Assembly (NCBI GenBank): GCA_019454045.1
Contig: SKCR01018428.1
Coordinates: 62,001 to 126,000, forward strand
Source of the DNA: Zanthoxylum bungeanum
Lineage: Eukaryota > Streptophyta > Magnoliopsida > Sapindales > Rutaceae
Length of the DNA stretch: 64,000 bases
Reading direction: 5' to 3'
Shown: positions 11,130 to 21,960 of the stretch, one piece after another
Layout of the letters: every line of letters begins with the position of its first letter
Position numbering within the stretch: position 1 is the stretch's first letter
Notes under the pieces: model-generated
What the model was told of the DNA's origin: nothing
Databases searched by the model: none
What the model saw: the letters and a program-made list of their open reading frames with translations, nothing else
Made by a program: the position numbers and the translations under genes

Positions 11130-11639
11130 ATTTTTTTTAATTGCTTAATGAGAAGGATAAGGGCGCGTCACCAAACATAAAAATCTAATAACTCATATTT
11201 ACCCATTCAACTTCAGTTTCATTTATGTATTATGAGAGCATACAATAGTCCATAATTGTTATATAACTAGATTTATTATTATATACGCATAGACTTTATA
11301 TGTTAGATGGTCTAATTTTGGACGGATTAGGTTAAACCAACAGATTCACAAGATATAATCACTCTCTTTTTTTTTCCCCTCTCTGTTTATTTAATTTTGG
11401 TTGACTAATTGAAAATCAACCGTGAGTTTTCTAGCACATTTTTTTATATAATAAAAATAAAAATAAAAATCCTTTTAATGAGTTTTACAAGCAAGAATGC
11501 ATAAACGTATCTTGAAGTGCAAGAAATGTATCACGTGTTATAGAAGTATTAACAATGAGGCCTCTCCAAATTTCTTATCAATTTGACTCGCCCGCATTCC
11601 ATGACTACAAGACCCAGGCATATCTCTTTTTCTTCTAAC
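11130..11639. other. Intergenic, no feature supported
   Basis: Sequence of ordinary AT-rich intergenic character. No ORF, repeat pair or RNA gene was found. Confidence 0.4.
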
Positions 11640-11810
11640 AAATAAATAACCTATTACAATAAGAATATATTAAGTTATAAAATTAAAATATCTCCAAAAT
11701 TAATTTTTATTATTGAAAATTAAAATAAGAAATCTGTTATAAATTAAAAGAGAAAAAGAAGTAGAGAGTACCTTGAAAACTATAGGCTTTTCTTATTTGA
11801 TTCTCTTTTC
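11640..11810 (-). mobile_element. Rearranged 3' LTR remnant of Copia A
   Basis: From 11735 (TGTTATAAATT) to about 11810 the sequence matches the Copia A LTR end at 44851-44925, sharing the run TAGGCTTTTCTTATTTGATTC. Immediately after, pol reading frame begins, so most of the LTR and the RNase H region are missing. The bases before it, 11660-11734, resemble another part of the same LTR (about 45245-45310). This suggests a deletion or recombination junction rather than a clean element end. Confidence 0.6.
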
Positions 11811-12139
11811 AAATATTCAGCAGTTTTTAGAAGCTCTTCAGGAGTTCTAATTAAGTTCATATCATCGACATATACTGCTATAATGACAAATCCAATTTCG
11901 GACTTTCTAATAAATACGCATGGGCAAATATGATCATTTATATATCATTCTTTCATCAAATATTCACTCAAACGATTATACCACATGCGTCCAGATTGTT
12001 TCAATCCGTATAAAGATCGTTGTAACTTGATTGAACACAGTTTACGATCCTTTGATTTATATGTTTCAGGCATCTTCAATCCCTCAGGGATTTTCATGTA
12101 AATATTAGTGTTAAGTGACCCATACAAATATGTTGTCAC
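11811..12139 (-). pseudogene. Copia A reverse transcriptase, left part
   Basis: The minus-strand frames encode the Ty1/copia RT segment YLYGSLNTNIYMKIPEG, then LYGLKQSGRMWYNRLSEYL and, nearer the left end, AVYVDDMNLIRTPEEL with the YVDD catalytic box. The frame is joined at about 11811 to LTR sequence, so RT beyond YVDD, and all of RNase H, are lost. The upstream half of this RT lies at 41119-41420, displaced by Copia Y, and reads through as VVTTYLYGSL when the insertion is removed. Confidence 0.85.
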
Positions 12140-15100
12140 TGTAGGAAACGACTTTCCTTAGCGCGGCAGAAGTTGCTTATGGTGGCACCGGGTCCGGTAT
12201 GGATCTTTAAAATTTTCTTTGCCTTCTCCCTTTGTTGTAGTAGCCAAGATCAATCATTTGTTGTCCAACACTTGGATCAACCATTCGATCTTCCGAACTA
12301 TGACTTGAAACCAACAAACCGAAGTGTGGGCTTCACTCATAAAGATTAAACTCTAAACAATTTAGAGAATCAAGATGTCACAATTGGTGTCTGGCTTTAG
12401 AAATTTCAAACACTCTCACAACACTTGTAAATGTTTGAACTCTCTATATTTTTTCTCAAATATTTGTCACAACACTTGTGTGAATGTTTGCAAAATGTTA
12501 ACCGTAGGAAGTGAGAGAAATGGTAGAGATTATATTCTCTTACACAAGCCAACTAACCTTGTTATTAAACATCTAATGATTTCTTGCAATGGCCAACACA
12601 AAAATATGAATGTCATACCAAAGCATAAGAAATGATAAACTAAAGACAATGACTTTGTCATTAAGCATCTAATGCTTTCTTTCAATGGCAAATACATAAA
12701 TGTGGAGGTCATACCAAAGCATAAAATGTTGGGGTTGGTGCTCAGAGCGCCAATTCCCGGTTGTATTTTTGTTGAATACTTCTGTAAAACATTATTATTA
12801 TGAATAATATATGCAGTTTCTATAATATAATCTATCTTTCTATATGGTAAAGACGTAATGACCCTAGAATGATTAGTCATGATACAGTTGCAAAATCGTC
12901 GCAACGGACATTGAGAAGTATCATGACGTTGTCATTCTCAGACAATTCCTGGTCAAGGTTTACACTACTTGGTCAGTATAGTAAACCCGTTGAGACCGGT
13001 ACATGTCGTATACTGGAATATATGATTCCAATGGTTTCTCAATGAACCATAAGTCTTGGAGACTAGTATAGACGTGTAGGTGTTTATAGCGGATAAACAT
13101 TGAACGACTCACCGAAGATTCTTAATGGATGGTACACCAGCGTCAATAAGAATCTTCTTGGGTTGAGTAGCACTTGTGATTCTTAGACTTGAGATGCCAT
13201 TGTGGGCACATGAGACATCTTCTACACTTAGACGGCAGTCACGTCACCGATCTATTTAGATCAGACCTCCGCCTGTTCGTTGGGTGTAGATAGATCCTCA
13301 GGGTGTCCTATGTGTATCAAGATAGGATCCGTCAGTTCTGTGTACCAGAGCATAGGTAGTCCATATGATTAGCAATCAGATAAAACCATGGGCCCATGGT
13401 AAAGTTTAGAAGCTAGTTCTAAACATTCTTTTGAGATTGCTAATAGAATAGTCGACTGGATAATCCCGATAGAGATTTGGCGTTTACATCTATATCTCTG
13501 GGATTTATCCGGATACCTGTGACGGAGGAATTATACATTTGCCATGACCTCGACCTGTATGGTTCAGCGAGATTATCCGTGATCGTCATAATCTACGGGT
13601 GGATAGATTATGGACACGAAATTAGATTTCGTGACGGATATACCTGAATCTAGAGAGTCTCAATAATGAAACATACTCGTAGAGCACTAGAGCAACATTA
13701 ATAAATAATATTGATTATTTATAAAGTCGTTTAAAGGTTAAACGCAAGATACGTGCTAAAAGAACTAAATAGTCATTTGCTTAATTATTGTGTATTTACA
13801 TTTAATACTTGATTAATTTAAATACACATTAATTAATAGTCAAAATGAGTTATTTGAATTATATCCTAAATGAATATATGTTTTTAATATTTAATGTAAA
13901 TATTATACATATATTTAATATATTTGTATTTGATTAATTAATTAATTATTTAATTGTTAAATGATTAAATTAATTAAAATATAAATATCTTACATTAGGA
14001 TATATTAAGTAAATGATGTTAGTTGCAATTGTTGACTTAAATAAATATCTATAAAGTAGTTTTAGATATTTATATTAAGATAACAAATGCATTTGTAATG
14101 AAAATGAAATGAAAAACTTGTAATTTCATGCTTGTTGAATTCGGCCATAGGCTAATTTGCACAAGTATAAATTGTTTTCATTTGCTTTTCATTTGGTTAA
14201 CCTAATACATTTCACAAAACATAAATCTCCATTGAAGAAGCTAAAGGAACTTTGAGAAAAAGAAAGACAAAATCAAAAAGGCTTGGAAACTTAGTAAGTT
14301 TCTCAAACTTGCTATTAGTAAGGAATTTGTTCCTTAGGTTCTAGGCTAAATATATGATATTCTTAGGATGTCTCTTTCTTTTTTCCTTGTGTTTTTTGTT
14401 GATGGAAGTTTTGGTGAAGTGTGAAGCATGTGTAATGAAGGAAGTGTATAACTATTGTAGTAATAAACTTTCTTTTAAGGTTTTAGAAACCATGTTGCTA
14501 ATCTAGAGTTGTTGACCCACTCTTAAATGACCTAGATTTGATCTTGAGTTGTTTCATTGTGTTGAGACTTGGATTGGATGGAAGAATGATGATTGAAACA
14601 TTTGATTTAACCAATTTGGTCTAGTTTGTCCAATTTGATGAAATTGAGAAATTAGGGTTCATGACCAATTCCAAATTTGGGGCTTTTCATATATGTTGTG
14701 TATATGATGCATATAAAGTTTCATGTTGATTGGATTACATTAGGATGTGTTTTGAAGCATGAAATGACCAAATGGCCAAAATGTGCACTAATGAGTGCAT
14801 TCGGCCTTGATGATGATTTTTGGGTTTTTTGTTGCTTTTGTTGTTTTGATGTTTTGAACATGCTAAGTGCATCTTAGAAATGATTTAGAATCATTCAAAA
14901 TTGATTTGATCAATTTTGGACTAAAATGGACAAAAATACAAAGTAAGGGTATTTCGGTAAATTCACTTAAATATGATTTATTGAATTTATTTTCATAATT
15001 TGATTATTGGAATGTTAAATAAATATGTTTATTTAATTAAACCGAGAAAAATTTTTGAACTCTGAAAATCGGATTTTCACCGCTTCCGCTGCGTTACCGG

Positions 15101-16501
15101 ATTCACCCCCTAAAAACCCTACATAAAATGCATAAGCTAATGAAAAATATATTAGGTGTATACAAGCCACCTAATAGACATAATTGCTTGGATGACATGG
15201 TAAACCATATGGCTTTGTCTCCAATGGTAAATAAAAATCAATATCTTAATAATGATTTATTTTACCTTCAATTATGTTGTAGTAATTATCTCATAATTAT
15301 TACTAACTTGATTATCTCATAATCAAATAATTCTAGAAAACATTAAGTTAAACTAATTTAACATAGTTTTCATTTGTGAAAATAAATATTATTAATCTCA
15401 TTAATAATATATAAATATTAAAGTGAGCATATAATTAGACAATCTAATTATATTAGGTTTGCTACAGTTAATCGAGCTAGCACGGGGACCAAATGGACCT
15501 ACGGTTCCGAGCTCCAATAATTCTGAAATATTAATTAAACTCTTTAGTCAAATATTACGAATTATTAACTCCGCGTTATTCCACTAAAAACTCGAAGTTG
15601 AACTCCCGTTACCGTAGATGGATAAAATAAACCGAACAACTTTGGTGTCCATTGATATAGTCATTACATATGGATATATCCTTTCACGAATATCTCATAA
15701 ATAAAGCCGGATCAAAAGTCTGTTAAACCCCTCTAAATTTTTTGTCTCTTAAGCACCATTGATTCTATAATGAACAATTAATTCATAACAATTATGAATA
15801 TAAAACTTTCTATTCGTAGTAAAAAAGTTGAGCGCTCAAATTGTTCAAGTCCCGAATCAACTCTTAAAAAATATATTCTTCTGTTTCTCATAAGAATGAG
15901 TGAATTCCATATCTATGTAAAACATTCCCAGCTACACACCAAACCATATCCCCAAAATACGTAGTTATTGGTCGGGAATGCAACACCAACCTCACCATAG
16001 TAAATCAAATGACATAACCTGTCATGCAGGAGTTCGTAGTACACTCAGGACTAAGATCGAATCCATATATGACCATCTATTAGATAAAATGAATTTCTTC
16101 GGTTAACGGATATTAAAAGAAATTTTTATTTATTTGAGTCCAGTCCTATATGATCTCATCATACAAGGTGCCTCCACTCCCATGTCACTACATGAACGAT
16201 CCCGGATTAAGGTCGTCATACAAGTATAGAATGGACCGCAGCTATAGATAAACCACAAATAAAGTACCATTTTTGTTTGCTCTCTATGGACTATTTAGAT
16301 TACTAACTTCAGACATAAACCTTCTTTTGATCAAACATACACTAAGTCTGAAGGTACAATAGTAATCAAGGTAAACAAGATAATTGGACAATATGCGATA
16401 TAAATCAAACAATTTTGATAAAATGAATAATGTATTTATTATTATTACAATAATCAATTCCTTTTTACAATACATGAAGCTTTAGGACATAAATCCTAAC
16501 A
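12140..16501 (-). mobile_element. 3' LTR of Copia Y, split by solo X LTR
   Basis: Starts TGTAGGAAACG and ends CCTAACA on the plus strand. The Y portions are 12140-12726 and 15124-16501, collinear with 39142-41118. The polypurine tract, read on the minus strand as CCAAGTGGGAGAT, lies at 16502-16514. All ORFs inside are incidental. Confidence 0.92.
12727..15123 (+). mobile_element. Solo family-X LTR, TSD TAAAA
   Basis: The 2397-bp insert starts TGTTGGGGTTGGTGCTC and ends AAACCCTACA. It is flanked by TAAAA (12722-12726 and 15124-15128). The Y LTR sequence continues directly across it, as shown by comparison with 39720-39735. No internal domain is present, so it is a solo LTR. Its orientation is opposite to that of the X LTRs at 1-2364 and 56569-59090. 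It contains the family palindrome at 13618-13634. Confidence 0.93.
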
Positions 16502-16514
16502 ATCTCCCACTTGG

Positions 16515-17189
16515 ACTAGAGCAAACGGGACATGTCATGTAATCTTAAACTCTTTAGGTGACCTTCAAACACTTTAGCCGATAAAGTCTTTGTAAACAGA
16601 TCATCCAGGTTGTCTGCGGATGGAATCTGCGTGACAACAACATCACCTCTCTGCATTATCTCCCTGATGAGGTGATATTTCCTCTCCATATGCTTACCCC
16701 TCTTGTGGCTTCTTGGTTCTTTGGAGTTCGCCATTGCACCACTATTATCGCAATAAAGTGTGAGTGGGTTATCCATATCTGGAACAACTTTCAGATCTGC
16801 CAAGAACTTACGGAGCTAGACTGCTTCCTTAGCTGCTTCACAAGCTGCTACATATTCAGCCTCCATGGTGGAGTCAGCAATACAAGATTGCTTTATGCTC
16901 CTCCATACTATAGCCCCACCACCTATGGTGAACACTGATCCAGATGTTGATTTCCTAGAATCGACATCCGTCTGAAAATCAGAGTCTGTATATCCTCTCA
17001 GAATCATATCCTGACTTGTATATACTAGCATATAATTTCTCATTCTCCGAAGATAATTGAGAATATGTTTCACCGCTACCCAATGATCTAATCCTGGGTT
17101 GGATTGAAACCTACTAACCACTCCCACTGCAAAATAAATGTCTGGTCTCGTGCATAACATGGCATACATAAGACTTCCAACTGCTGAAG
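16515..17189 (-). pseudogene. Copia Y RNase H, 3' part of pol
   Basis: The minus strand reads SAVGSLMYAMLCTRPD, GYTDSDFQTDVDSRKSTSG, IADSTMEAEYVAACEAAKEAV and then YCDNSGAMANSKEPRSHKR and PSADNLDDLFTK. This is the copia RNase H domain with D, E and D catalytic positions recognisable. One in-frame TAG (16816-16818) replaces a tryptophan codon just after KEAV. The upstream part continues at 26950, across the inserted Copia W. The frame ends just before the 3' LTR. Confidence 0.92.
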
Positions 17190-19195
17190 TGTTGGATAAT
17201 ATGACCCATAGCGTCACTATTTGTACAGATCATGGTGTTGTTGTACAAATTAACTATGTGACAAAGGAAATTGCACTCTTATCATTTGTGATTAGATCAC
17301 CTTAGATGAATAAATGATTAGAGGTCCCTATGATTTATTCCTGGATGGAGAATGATATGAGACAATATCAATTCACGAAGGATTAATCATTAAATATCCC
17401 TAGCCGGAGTATTATCGAGACAGGACATCGATAATGCGGAATAGGCTAGTATTGCACTTATGCGCGTTGTGAGGGCACAACGGCATAGTTCTCATATATT
17501 TAAGTATTGGATACTTATGCAAGTGCGATAGGAGGTTGTGTTTCACCGATGGTACGGGAAACAGCTTCGCTCTGGATAGACCCCTCGGAATCCCATTGGT
17601 ATTATGACTATGTGTCTATGGGAGTCCGACATCAGGGTAGGTGTATTTGGTCTTAACCTGAGACTTGCACCACTAATGCTTACGACAATCAATATACTTT
17701 AGTTGAGGTCGTCTAGGACTCTAACCGGTTCTATGTACGCCAACTGCTGGGTATATTGAGAATCGTAGAGTATTGGGTGTGATGTCAAGACGGAAGTATC
17801 ACTTCAGTCATAGTGGAGATGATGTCACGCAGGATACGGTATTAGTGCTCTTAAGTGTTGCGCAACCATCGGGATATTATGACTAGGTCATGCATATCCG
17901 ATTATAGAGACTAGTTACCAGACATCCGACATGTGCTTCGGACGGGGCAGACACTAATCCAGCCCCAGCCCTAGCACGTGACTATCCGATACTGGGCCGA
18001 TATACACAATACTTGGTATACTACGCTTGATACAGATCTTAAATATTCTTAGATGGATATGACCGGAGAATTGGGTAGACTTCGTGCTTTGCTAGAAGCC
18101 GATTGTGTCTCGTAAATCGGTAGAACGTAGTACTTGGTACGTACGTGATTCGGATAGTCCGACGACCGATTTGACTGCCAACATATCCGGGGATCTCATG
18201 GGTCGCTTCCCAAAGATTCACCGATGACGTATGACTCGCACTTTTATTAATCTGGGATTAATATGATGAGAGAGAAAATTAATCTGGGATTAATTGCGGA
18301 GATATTTTATCTGGGATAAAATATCAATTTAAAGAGAGAGAATGATTAATTTGGAATTAATCGAATAATTAATATATTTGATATATTAAATGAAATTGGA
18401 TTTCGACGCGGAATTAAAATTAGATTTTAATTCGGGCGAGCGAATTAATTTAGAATTAATTCGTTAGCAACGTGAATAGTGATTTCGCTAGGCGTAATCA
18501 TTTAATTACGACGCGACGGAAAATTCGTTAATTTAGAATTAGCGAATCCGAGCCCGAGATTATTTGCGAGCGCATTCGTATTTCGAATTCGAGCGCGGCT
18601 CGTCAAATCGCTAGTCGCATCTAGCGTCACATCAAGTGTCAAATCATGTCACTTTGAGTGATGTGACAATTGATTAGATTGATTGATTGAGTTGACTTGA
18701 TATGACTTAAGTGATGTGTGTGGTTGGCATTTAAAGCCAAATGTGTAGGAAATGAATTTGAATTTCATTTCATGTGTATTAGATACACACATTACACACA
18801 AAATACGCATCTCACTTTTCCCTCCTCTCTCTCTTCTTCTCATTCTTCCTCTCTTCACGCATTTTCTGTTCTGTTTTGGCTAGGCAAAAAAAGTGAGCAG
18901 TAAAGGGAAGCAAGTGCGTTTTTGATGCAAAAACAAGAGTGCTAGCACACTCCGAGATCAATGCGAAGGTGATAGGGAAGTCCCCCCATGAGCCGGGAAC
19001 GTTTTGATGAAGCTTGGAGCTCGTTTTTGATGTTCAAAATGGCGCAAAACAGAGGGCAGTGAGCAGAATTTCAGTTCGTTTTTGTTGCCAAATCGTCTCT
19101 CAACCGCTCGATGTAAGTATTCCGCAACTTCGTCGTTGTATTCGCTTGTGTTTCATGCTTGAGTTTTGATCTTGGGACCTCTAGAAACTCCAACA
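17190..19195 (+). mobile_element. 5' LTR of Copia W
   Basis: Starts TGTTGGATAAT and ends AACTCCAACA (2006 bp). Against the right LTR it lacks about 13 bp near 18605 and about 35 bp near 19040. A run of imperfect palindromes lies at 18246-18560. Confidence 0.93.
18246..18560. repeat. Array of short palindromes in W LTR
   Basis: At least eight inverted repeats with 6-9 bp arms occur in succession, mostly around a 5-nt spacer. Examples are ATTAAT-CTGGG-ATTAAT, ATTTTAT-CTGGG-ATAAAAT, GATTAAT-TTGGA-ATTAATC, AATTAAAA-TTAGA-TTTTAATT and GAATTAAT-TTAGA-ATTAATTC. The right LTR carries the same array at about 25955-26270. Confidence 0.85.
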
Positions 19196-19220
19196 ATGGC
19201 ATCAAGAGCTTAGGTTAAAA
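19196..19220 (+). other. Primer-binding site of Copia W
   Basis: Directly after the left LTR comes ATGGCATCAAGAGC, close to the complement of the plant initiator tRNA-Met 3' end (TGGTATCAGAGC), the usual copia primer. The same motif serves Copia Y. Confidence 0.7.
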
Positions 19221-21960
19221 GCATGAAAATGTTAGGGCTAAAATTTGGGCAAATTTGATTTTGAGCATGATTAATGAAATTGGATTGATTAGTATGCTTA
19301 AATGTGTTATTATTGAGGATTGATTGGATCAATTTGTTGAAATAATGTTTGGAATATTTTTCCCCAAATTTATCACCTTGGCCGAATTTAACAATTAATT
19401 TAATGTCTTGGGATTTTTGATTTTTGACAATTGGATGTGTTGGAAATCATTTGGGAATATGATTTGATGTCGATTGCGGAATCAATTGGATTGAATTCGA
19501 TTCGGACGTAAAATCCCCAAATTGCCAAGTATGTTATTTAGCATGAAATTGGGTAAAATGAATTTGAGCATGTAATTATGAAATTGGATGATTAAGTATG
19601 CTTGAATATGTTTTAATTGATAATTGATTGGATCAATTTGATGAAATTATGTTTGGAACAAATTTCCCCAAAATGCTTGTGTTGGCCGAATTGATGAAGT
19701 GCCCTTATTGTCTTGGTATTTTGTTTTTTAATTCATTGGATGAGTTAGAATCAATTAGGATGTTGATTTAATGTCGATTGTGGGATTAATTGGATTGAAA
19801 ACAAATCGGACATTAAAATCCCCTTTGGCCGAGACTTAATGTAGCATGTATATGGGTTTGATTTTAATCAAAATATGTTGGACATATGATGATGAAAATG
19901 AGCATGATTAGTTAGCCTAATTTGTGTTTTAGAAATGTTAATTATGGTGATTAATCATGATATACACTTTAGGTAATTAAATTGCGAAATTGGATTTGTG
20001 TAATTTAATTAATTGGGCTAATTTTGGAAATTGATCTTGAATTGTTGTTATTGGGCTTATTGGGCTTTGTTGTACAAAGTTGGGTTAAGGAAAATTGGAT
20101 TGGATCCAATTGGGCCCAAAACCACTTCCATAAAGCCCAAATGCAACATAATGGACCTTTGTAATTTAATTGGGCCTAATGGGCCAAAATTAATTTAAAG
20201 GCTTATGGGGTAAATCCTGGATTGGACTTTGGTTGCGGGTTTGACCTGAGTTGACCAAAAGTCCACGCCTTAAGAAATTAATTAAAAGCCCATTGGACTT
20301 TAATTAAGTTGACGTTGGACGTTAATCGGGCTTTGAGACCCGTAACAATTAAATTTGGAATTTAATTCGTAAAAGGTTTATTAATAAAGTGTGATATTTA
20401 ATTTGGAATTAAATAGTGAATTAGAATTAAATACAAATTGAATTGGATTTAATTGTGTAGTTTAATTTAATTCGGGAATTCGTACTTTAAGTACTTATTC
20501 ACAAAAACGAGTTTGACTCGAACAAAATCAAATCGTTGTTTGAACATTGGATGATCACATAATTATCAGATTAATTAATTTGATTAGATTGATTGATAGC
20601 ATGCTTTTGAGTGAATACATGGTTGTGATGCATGAATAATGTATATCAGATGGATATTAGATGGGTGGGGCAATTTTAAAATTGTTGTAATAAATTTGAT
20701 TTATTAATTGGACCTGCGTGTCCAGCCTTATCACCTCATATTCTTTGTATTCTCTTCTCACCTATTCCCTCAATGTAAATGAGGTTTCTTTAGAAGTGTA
20801 GTGTAACGGGTAGAAGAATATTTGTGCTAGCGGGAGAGAGAAAGTGAGAGATTTGATCTAGGATCAATGTGTAAAATATCCATTCGCATATCATTATTAT
20901 TTTATCATATGCGCTTTATTATGTGTTTAGAATGCATGTTTAAGGGTGTATGATGATGAGACCTTAACAAAGATAATAAATTGGTTGCCAATTTGCACAC
21001 GAAAAACCCTCATCAAATATCATGCGTTTTTCCTTCCATTGAGTGATTCTTGCTCAAGATCCTAGATTGGCATGGGTTGTTGGCCAAAGTCAAGCCCTTG
21101 TCCGTCGAAGATGTGTTTGAATCACGAAGCTTTGTTCCATATTGGTGTCTTGTCCAAGTTGTGGTTTGTTGGCCAAAGTCAAGACCACTTCTTGTCCATC
21201 GACATTGATTACGAAGCTTCCATGGTCAATGGGTCCGCGCTTGACTGGGATCATTAGGTTTGTTGTGCCAAAGCCAAAGCCTAGTTGATTCAGAGGAAAA
21301 ATGTTAGGGTATATATTGGATATATAGGCATATATATGATATATGTTTAGGACGTGGATGTCCACCTACTGGATTTAGGAATTGGATTGGATCCAATTGA
21401 TCTTAGAGATCTACCTAGTTAATTATCATACAATTTGTTGGCCAAAGTCAAGATTGTGTGATATTTAACGGGATCCTAGCCCACTAGGAAACACGGTTTC
21501 CCGAGTACTCGACAGAGGGTTAGAGGCTCGACGAAAAATAGTGGGAGGCAAGAATTGAATTTGCAATACTCGTTCAATTACTCGCCATACGCGCTCATTT
21601 AAATTATTTCGTCATTAGATTAAATGTTAGTTGGACTAATATTTAAATTGTTGTTTTATTTAACAGTTGGACTGTATTATAGTTGATTATATATAATTGG
21701 ATTATATTAATCAATATATTTGAATTAATTAATTTCAGTTTACAGTTGATTTTATAATTGGATTATAGTAATAAATGTAATTGAGGTTAATTAATTTAGA
21801 TTATATTTGATTATATAGTTGGACTATTATAATCATTATAATAAATAGTACCACAAATCGTTGATTAAATAGTTGGACTATTAGAATCAAGATAGAAATG
21901 AAAGATTAGTGTTTAAGACATAATCCTGGGTGAAAATGTATTTAAACGACTTTAATTTTC
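19220..21960 (+). other. Non-coding leader of Copia W
   Basis: About 2.7 kb contains no gene. A direct duplication of about 303 bp is visible, with the marker GAGCATG at 19263 and 19566 and a partial third copy near 19900. A cluster of TGGGC/GCCCA motifs lies at 20030-20350, with two palindromes of the LTR type at about 20346-20420. TTGGCCAAAGTCAAG recurs at 21080, 21169 and 21438. Short degenerate AGTTGGACTATTA-type repeats run over 21630-21890. Confidence 0.6.

Noticed and set aside
18039..18903. Matching ORF pairs at 18039-18903 and 25743-26619
   Set aside because: They are identical because they lie in the two LTRs of Copia W; none has a domain, and the repeat itself explains the conservation.
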